Shown: positions 59,354-64,000 of the stretch, piece by piece
Layout of the letters: every line of letters begins with the position of its first letter
How positions within the stretch are numbered: the first letter of the stretch is position 1
NCBI GenBank assembly: GCA_037443565.1
Contig: JBBIOB010000003.1
Span: forward strand, 72,831 to 136,830
DNA: 64,000 nt
Reading direction: 5' to 3'
Source: Fervidifonticultor_A sp037443565
GTDB lineage: Bacteria; Sysuimicrobiota; Sysuimicrobiia; Sysuimicrobiales; Humicultoraceae
Notes under the pieces: generated by a model
Database searches by the model: none
The model's input: the letters and a program-made list of their open reading frames with translations, nothing else
What the model was told of the DNA's origin: nothing
Position numbers and translations under genes: made by a program

Positions 59354-59479
59354 AAACGCACCCTGACCGCTGGTGTTCGCGACGTGCACGGAGGTAGTAT
59401 GTATCTTCGGCGCCCGGCGGGGAGTTCCTCCCTGCGCACGGGGATCGCCGCGGGCGTCACCGGCCCGAACGCACCGCGC

Positions 59480-60742
59480 CTAGGCGCCATTGTCCTCGGA
59501 ACTCTTCACAATCGACCGCAGGAATGCCGCGTTGTTGGCCGTCTTCCGCAGCCGGTCGAGGATCAACTCGGTCATCGCCACGGTGTCGAGCTGCTCGAGA
59601 CTCTTGCGCAGGACCCATACCTTGCGCTGTTCTTCTTCGCTGAGCAGCAACTCCTCACGCCGGGTACCCGACATCTTGATATCGATGGCCGGGAAGGTGC
59701 GTCGCTCCTGGAGCTTGCGGTTCAGGTGCATCTCGAGGTTGCCGGTCCCCTTGAACTCCTCATAGATCGCATCGTCCATGCGGCTGGCGGTGTCGATCAG
59801 CGCGGTGGCCAGGATCGTCAGGCTCCCGCCTTCCTCGATCTTGCGCGCCGCGCCGAAGAACCGCTTGGGCCGCTGCAGCGCCGCGGGATCCAGTCCGCCC
59901 GACAGCGTCCGCCCCGACGGCGGGATGACGAGGTTGTTGGCCCGCGAGAAACGCGTCAGGGAATCGAGGAGGACCACGACGTCGCGGCCGCCCTCGACCA
60001 GGCGCTTGGCCCGCTCCAGCACGAGGTCGGCCACCTGGATGTGCTCCTCGGGCGGTCGGTCGAACGTGCTGGCCACCACCTCGGCCTCGACCGAGCGCCG
60101 CATGTCGGTGACCTCTTCGGGCCGCTCGTCGAGCAAGAGCACCATTAGGTAGACCTCGCTGTGGTTCTGGACGATGGACGTGCCGATCTTCTTGAGCAGC
60201 GTGGTCTTGCCGGCTTTCGGTGGAGAGACGATCATCCCGCGCTGCCCTTTGCCGATGGGGGCGAACAGGTCGATCACGCGGACCGTCAGGTCGGACTCCG
60301 GCAGCTCGAGCCGGATGCGCTCATGTGGGAAGACCGGGGTGAGCTGCTCGAAGTTCGGTCGGGTGCGCGCCTGCTCGGGGTCGAGCCCGTTGACCGCCTC
60401 CACGCGCAGCAGCGCGAAGTACTTCTCGTTGTCCTTCGGCGGCCGGACCTGGCCTAGCACTTCGTCGCCCACCCGCAGGCCGAAGCGCTTGATCTGCGAG
60501 GGCGAGACGTAGATGTCCTCATTCCCCGGCAGGTACCCGCTGGTCCGCAGGAAGCCGTAGCCCTCGGGCATGATCTCCAGGATGCCGGCGCGGATCAGCA
60601 GCCCAGCGTCCTCGGTCTGCTTCTGGAGGACCCGCATGATGAGCTCTTGCTTCCGGAAGCGCCGGAAGTTGGGGATGTTGAGCTCCTTGGCCATGTCCTG
60701 GAGCTCGGAGAGATTCTTGGCCTCCAATTCTGCTATGGGCAC
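59480..60742 (-). CDS. rho: Transcription termination factor Rho
   Basis: ATP-dependent RNA helicase that ends transcription. 420 residues. The N-terminal helical domain (LEAKNLSELQDMAKELNIPNF) is followed by the cold-shock RNA-binding fold (GILEIMPEGYGFLRTSGYLPGNEDIYVSPSQIKRF). The ATPase core has GKGQRGMIVSPPKAGKTTLLKKI (Walker A), LMVLLLDERPEEVTDMRR (Walker B), the Q-loop (KMSGTRREELLLSEEEQRKVWVLRK) and R-loop with PAALQRPKRFFGAARKIEEGGSLT. It starts at GTG 60742. Length and motifs are standard. Confidence 0.97.
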   Translation of the reverse strand: MPIAELEAKNLSELQDMAKELNIPNFRRFRKQELIMRVLQKQTEDAGLLIRAGILEIMPEGYGFLRTSGYLPGNEDIYVSPSQIKRFGLRVGDEVLGQVRPPKDNEKYFALLRVEAVNGLDPEQARTRPNFEQLTPVFPHERIRLELPESDLTVRVIDLFAPIGKGQRGMIVSPPKAGKTTLLKKIGTSIVQNHSEVYLMVLLLDERPEEVTDMRRSVEAEVVASTFDRPPEEHIQVADLVLERAKRLVEGGRDVVVLLDSLTRFSRANNLVIPPSGRTLSGGLDPAALQRPKRFFGAARKIEEGGSLTILATALIDTASRMDDAIYEEFKGTGNLEMHLNRKLQERRTFPAIDIKMSGTRREELLLSEEEQRKVWVLRKSLEQLDTVAMTELILDRLRKTANNAAFLRSIVKSSEDNGA

Positions 60743-60784
60743 GACGTGCTCACCTCTTGTGTTCTTTCCATCCCGCCTGGTGGT

Positions 60785-61459
60785 TTAGACCCGCGCGGCG
60801 CGCCTCGCCTCGAGCGAAGCCTGGAGCGCGCGGACATCGGCCAGGAACTTCTCCAGGCCGATCTCGGTCAGCGGGTGCTGGAAGAGCGCCTCCATCACCT
60901 TGAAGGGCATCGTGGCGACATGACAGCCCACCAGCGCCGCCTGGAGGACGTGCACAGGATGGCGCAGGCTGGCCGCGAGTACCCTGGTGCTGAACGCGTA
61001 GTGCCGGTAGGCGGTGACGATGTCCCGGACGAGCTGCATGCCGTCGGTGCCGTTGTCGTCGAGCCGCCCCACGAACGGACTGACGAACGTGGCCCCGGCC
61101 TTGGCGGCGATCAGCGCCTGGGGCAGTGAGAAGACCAGCGTGACGTTGACCGGGATCCCCTGGCCGCGCAGGGCGCGGGCGGCCCTGATCCCCTCGGGGG
61201 TCACCGGCACCTTCACGACCACGTTGGGCGCCCAGGTGGCGAAGGTCTGGCCTTCGCGGATCATGCCTTCCGCATCCGGAACGGTGGTCTCCACACTGAC
61301 CGGCCCGGGGACGATCGAACAGATCTCCTGGATCAGGCTCTTGTGCTCGCGGCCTTCCTTGGCCACGTGGGTGGGGTTGGTCGTCACCCCATCCAGGATG
61401 CCCCAGGACTGGGCGGTGGTGATCTCGACGATGCTGGCGGTATCGACAAAGAACTCCAT
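60785..61459 (-). CDS. fsa: Fructose-6-phosphate aldolase/transaldolase-like enzyme
   Basis: A 224-residue small-transaldolase-family barrel. MEFFVDTASIVEITTAQSWGILDGVTTNPTHVAKEG is the start, VVVKVPVTPEGIRAARALRGQGIPVNVTLVFSLPQALIAAKAGATFVSPFVGRLDDNG contains the Schiff-base Lys (VKVPVT) and the N-x-T-L-V motif. Family members are transaldolases (TalC) or fructose-6-phosphate aldolases; these cannot be told apart here. GGGAGG overlaps the stop of the SLH gene six bases upstream. Confidence 0.93.
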   Translation of the reverse strand: MEFFVDTASIVEITTAQSWGILDGVTTNPTHVAKEGREHKSLIQEICSIVPGPVSVETTVPDAEGMIREGQTFATWAPNVVVKVPVTPEGIRAARALRGQGIPVNVTLVFSLPQALIAAKAGATFVSPFVGRLDDNGTDGMQLVRDIVTAYRHYAFSTRVLAASLRHPVHVLQAALVGCHVATMPFKVMEALFQHPLTEIGLEKFLADVRALQASLEARRAARV

Positions 61460-61464
61460 CGACC

Positions 61465-62961
61465 TTACCTCCCGGTCGCTTCGACGTACATGACCTCGCC
61501 GGCCTCGGTCGGCTTCAGCATCTTGAGCTGGTCCCCGGCCCGCAGCTGAAGGAGCAGCACGGTCTGGTCGTTGCGGTAGATCGCGCTGACCACCGCGACC
61601 CTGTGCGCCCGGATCTGCTTCTGCTCGTCCTCCACCACCACGACCGGCGGCGGACCACCGCGCACCTCGCGCAGGGTGCCCACCACGTAGTTGTACCGAT
61701 TGAGCGCCTCCATCAACACATTGAGGGCGATGATCGCCTCTCCACGGGTCGCCGTCCGGGTGGGCTGGAAGGTGTTGTCTGGCAGAGGCGCGATCATCTT
61801 CCGATCAATGGCGACGACGACGCTGCCGCGCGCCTCGGCCGGGATCTCGCGGGCGTCGGCCACCAGGAGCGTCTCATTGGCGCGCCGGAGCGCCTCGGCC
61901 TCCAGCCCCATGCCGCGGACCATGAAGACGGCCAGGTCGGCGCGCGTCACCGGCTGCCGCGGCCGGAATGTGTTATCCGGGTAGGCAGAGATCATGCCGC
62001 GCTGGAAGGTGATCGACAGCATGACCGGGTCCTCCTTGATTGTCTGCAGGGCACTGAGCGTGTAGCGGCCCGGCCGGACAGGCTGGTCGTTCTGGTCGAG
62101 CTGGCGCCAGCGCGTGGCGAACGTCAGCGATTGATTGGCGGCCAGCGGGATCGGCCGTTCGACGGCCTGGAACGGCCGGTTCAGCGACCACCGGGCCACC
62201 TCGTTACCGTCCTGGTCGCGGATGACGAAATCGTGGAACTGCGTGGTGGCGTACTCGAACTGCACGTCCTGCAGGAAGAACACTTTCAACCCGGGGCGGA
62301 TCTGGACGGTCCCCGCTTCGACGACCTCGAGGATCGAGCCCTCCGTCCGCGCTTCGAGCACGCGGACGCGGGCCACAGTCTGGCGCGTGGCCCCCTGCGG
62401 GGTGCGGGTCTCCACATAGAGCTCGCCTTCCACGCCGGGCCGCATCCCATCGCGGTCCGTGAGCTTCATGCGCGGCCGGCCGCGGTCGGCGCTCAGCATC
62501 TCGGTCTCACGGCCAGGGCCGGTGTTGGCGATCGTGAAGGTCAGCTCGATCATGTCGTCGGGCGCGTAGACGGTCTTGTCGGCAGCGAGGGTGTAGGTCA
62601 CCGATCCGCGTCGGACTTCAACCTTTCGCGCGGATACCGCGCCCATGATCGAGGCGGCGGCGACCGCGGACCGGTCGGCGGGCGGGATCTGGTCCACGTC
62701 GCGGAAGTCCGGAGGCCGGATGCCGGCGGTGGGGATCCCAAGCCCCCGGGCCAGGGCGACGGCGACGTCGAGCCGCGTGAGCGGCTGCTCGGGCGCGAAC
62801 CGACCGTCCGGCAGACGGCTGACGACGCCTTTGGCGTACAGCCGCTCGGCCGCCCGTCGGGCAGGGTTGTTGGTCATGTCCGTGAAGACCTGCGCTGCGG
62901 CAGGAACGGCGACCAGCGCCATCACAGCGACAACCACGGCGGTGCGCATCCATCTGCTCAT
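61465..62961 (-). CDS. Secreted S-layer-homology (SLH) domain protein
   Basis: A 498-residue exported protein. Signal peptide about 1-24. Two sets of SLH motifs, one at 25-100 (FTDMTNNPARRAAERLYAKGVVSRLPDGRFAPEQPLTRLDVAVALARGLGI) and one at 315-440 (GMISAYPDNTFRPRQPVTRADLAVFMVRGMGL, then MIAPLPDNTFQPTRTATRGEAIIALNVL), attach proteins to cell-wall polymers. Between them is a beta-rich region (120-310) with an intracellular-proteinase-inhibitor-like fold (DMIELTFTIANTGPGRETEM, QFEYATTQFHDFVIRD). It is likely an envelope-anchored structural or protective protein. It is followed closely by fsa. Confidence 0.88.
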   Translation of the reverse strand: MSRWMRTAVVVAVMALVAVPAAAQVFTDMTNNPARRAAERLYAKGVVSRLPDGRFAPEQPLTRLDVAVALARGLGIPTAGIRPPDFRDVDQIPPADRSAVAAASIMGAVSARKVEVRRGSVTYTLAADKTVYAPDDMIELTFTIANTGPGRETEMLSADRGRPRMKLTDRDGMRPGVEGELYVETRTPQGATRQTVARVRVLEARTEGSILEVVEAGTVQIRPGLKVFFLQDVQFEYATTQFHDFVIRDQDGNEVARWSLNRPFQAVERPIPLAANQSLTFATRWRQLDQNDQPVRPGRYTLSALQTIKEDPVMLSITFQRGMISAYPDNTFRPRQPVTRADLAVFMVRGMGLEAEALRRANETLLVADAREIPAEARGSVVVAIDRKMIAPLPDNTFQPTRTATRGEAIIALNVLMEALNRYNYVVGTLREVRGGPPPVVVVEDEQKQIRAHRVAVVSAIYRNDQTVLLLQLRAGDQLKMLKPTEAGEVMYVEATGR

Positions 62962-63033
62962 GAAGGCAGTGCCTCCCTCGCCCGTTCCCGGCGCAGACCG
63001 GGCCGGCGGCGAACTGTCACGCATCGTACTCTT

Positions 63034-63055
63034 GAGATCATGTAGAGATCATGTA
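63034..63055. repeat. Tandem 11-bp repeat upstream of the SLH gene
   Basis: Two exact copies of GAGATCATGTA, with a partial third. It lies 73 bp before the SLH start, in a gap of 306 bp (62962-63267) that holds nothing else I recognise apart from this repeat. Possibly a regulator site. Confidence 0.35.
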
Positions 63056-63267
63056 GATCGTGCAACGTCTGGGGATCGACCTCGGGATCTTCGATTGATG
63101 AAGCCCAGGAGATTCGCGACGCGGGGTGGCGGCAGCACCCCGATCGTCAGCAGCCTATCAGGTTATTCGTAGCATACACTCAGCGCGCCGCGCAAGCCCC
63201 AGGCGACGCTCCCGACCTTCCCGGCCGTCCCCTCGTTCGACGGCTCCGGGTCTGCGCACCGCCGACC

Positions 63268-64000
63268 CTACATCCGGTCGGGCGCCCCCACCCCGAGCAG
63301 GCCGAGCACCCGGCGGAGCACCGTGCGCGCGGCGTCCACCAGCACCAGGCGTGCCGACGTCAGCTCGGGGTCGTCGGAAAGCACCCGGCAGTGCGTATAG
63401 AAGAGGTGGAACGCCTCGGCCACCTCGCGCGCATAGGCGCACAGCCGGTGGGGCTCGCGCCGCAGCGCGGCGGTCCGGATGACCTCTGGCAGCTCGGCCA
63501 GTGTGTGGATCAGGGCCCACTCCCGCTCATCCTCCAGACGCTCGACCGGCGCGGCTCCCGCGGCGTCCCGACGCGCGTCCTGTCCCCGCGGCCGGTCGAG
63601 GGCGCCGGCGGCCGTGGCCTCGCGCAGGATCCCGGCGATGCGCGCGTGCGCGTACTGCACGTAGTAGACAGGGTTGTCCTGCGAGTGCTGCCGGGCCAGC
63701 GCGACGTCGAAGTCCATCGGCGCCCCAGGCGAAAACATCGCAAAGAAGAAGCGCGCCGCATCGGTGCCCACGGCGTCGATCAGTTCGCGCAGCGTCACGA
63801 ACTCACCGCTGCGCTTGGACATGCGGAGCAGCTCGCCCTCGTTCTTGAGCCGCACGTGCTGGTAGATGAGCACATCGAGCGCATCGGGCGGCACGCCCAG
63901 GGCCTGCAGCCCGCCGCGCAGGCGCGGGACGGCACCGATGTGGTCGATCGCCCACACGTTGATCATCAGATCGAAGCCCCGCGCGCGCTTGTCCAGATGG
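63268..64000 (-). CDS. argS: Arginyl-tRNA synthetase (partial, C-terminal part)
   Basis: The last 243 or so codons of argS; the start is outside the window. RGFDLMINVWAIDHIGAVPRLRGGLQALG is the end of the catalytic domain, MSKRSGEFVTLRELIDAVGTDAARFFFAMFSPGAPMDFDV includes the K-M-S-K-S-type loop (MSKRSG), and DNPVYYVQYAHARIAGILREA begins the DALR anticodon-binding domain. GREP..LCAYAREVAEAFHLFYTHCRVLSDDPELTSARLVLVDAARTVLRRVLGLLGVGAPDRM is the standard end. Confidence 0.95.
   Translation of the reverse strand, partial: HLDKRARGFDLMINVWAIDHIGAVPRLRGGLQALGVPPDALDVLIYQHVRLKNEGELLRMSKRSGEFVTLRELIDAVGTDAARFFFAMFSPGAPMDFDVALARQHSQDNPVYYVQYAHARIAGILREATAAGALDRPRGQDARRDAAGAAPVERLEDEREWALIHTLAELPEVIRTAALRREPHRLCAYAREVAEAFHLFYTHCRVLSDDPELTSARLVLVDAARTVLRRVLGLLGVGAPDRM

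Noticed and set aside
59248..59479. Possible c-di-AMP (ydaO-type) riboswitch before the LysM/M23 gene, as is common in Bacillota and Actinobacteria.
   Set aside because: The conserved blocks of that riboswitch could not be found; only a short palindrome is convincing.
1..64000. CRISPR arrays, insertion sequences, prophage genes, rRNA genes.
   Set aside because: No regularly spaced repeats of suitable length, no transposase or integrase motifs and no rRNA stretches were recognised.

Overview
The window is a 64 kb chromosomal piece of a GC-rich (roughly 68-70%) bacterium. Housekeeping gene order at the right end (argS, SLH protein, fsa, rho, M23 peptidase, rpmE, tdk, prfA, prmC, YciO-like gene, rpiB, glyA, upp, ComEB-type dCMP deaminase) is the order known from Bacillota and relatives. 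An SLH-domain S-layer protein, a UPF0182 protein, a short alpha-type glutamine synthetase and strong Shine-Dalgarno sequences also fit. I infer an uncultured Terrabacteria lineage near Bacillota/Armatimonadota (for example a CSP1-3-like group). No 16S rRNA or tRNA gene is present to test this.

Layout. 1-2150: a TPP riboswitch with a terminator-type platform, a sodium:solute symporter and ThiW. 2300-8350: accessory genes, namely a toxin-antitoxin pair in an AT-richer patch, an aquaporin remnant, an SDR oxidoreductase, DinB, a peroxiredoxin, a baeRF/VLRF1 protein and a broken SLC13 carrier. 8400-10764: corA and pncB. 10769-15486: two tandem M20 peptidases divergent from a COG3375 GNAT and an N-acylamino-acid-racemase-like enolase, a set resembling the D-to-L amino acid conversion pathway. 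15500-17160: a decay zone (DUF899 remnant), then an AHSA1/ArsR pair with a clear promoter and operator. 17178-21750: a secreted protein, UPF0182, a SufT-like protein, a small receiver domain and a lipoprotein. 21950-25337: dppBC with a nonsense-interrupted binding protein and no ATPase genes. 25507-30656: a phosphodiester glycosidase, then a four-gene methyltransferase/FAD reductase/SRPBCC/ketosynthase operon. 30661-36480: MFS carrier, molybdoenzyme, pth, rplY, DUF3105, MBL hydrolase and ECF S component.

36523-45726 is the most interesting block: a phosphate regulon read leftwards (pstS, pstC, pstA, pstB, phoU, a fusion protein, phoU, an ArsC-like gene, ppa). The fusion joins a DUF47/PhoU-like domain directly to a PhoB/OmpR-type DNA-binding domain, with no receiver domain and no PhoR-like kinase nearby. 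Upstream of pstS are five direct repeats at exactly 11-bp spacing, like a Pho box. The two together suggest a one-component phosphate switch. In the ArsC-like gene the catalytic cysteine codon is an in-frame TGA followed by a SECIS-like hairpin, so it may be a selenoprotein, or a decayed gene.

45809-53061 holds a DEAD-box helicase with a non-AUG start, a dCMP deaminase, glnA, a PlsY-like/acyl-ACP-reductase-like fusion (a second strong novelty candidate), upp and glyA. 53135-64000 is the housekeeping block listed above. At two places the stop codon of one gene (pth, tdk) lies inside a consensus TATAAT box for the next gene. Several genes are visibly broken (aquaporin, SLC13, DUF899, oligopeptide-binding protein, nucleotidyltransferase), so either decay or assembly error must be kept in mind when reading the TGA in arsC.
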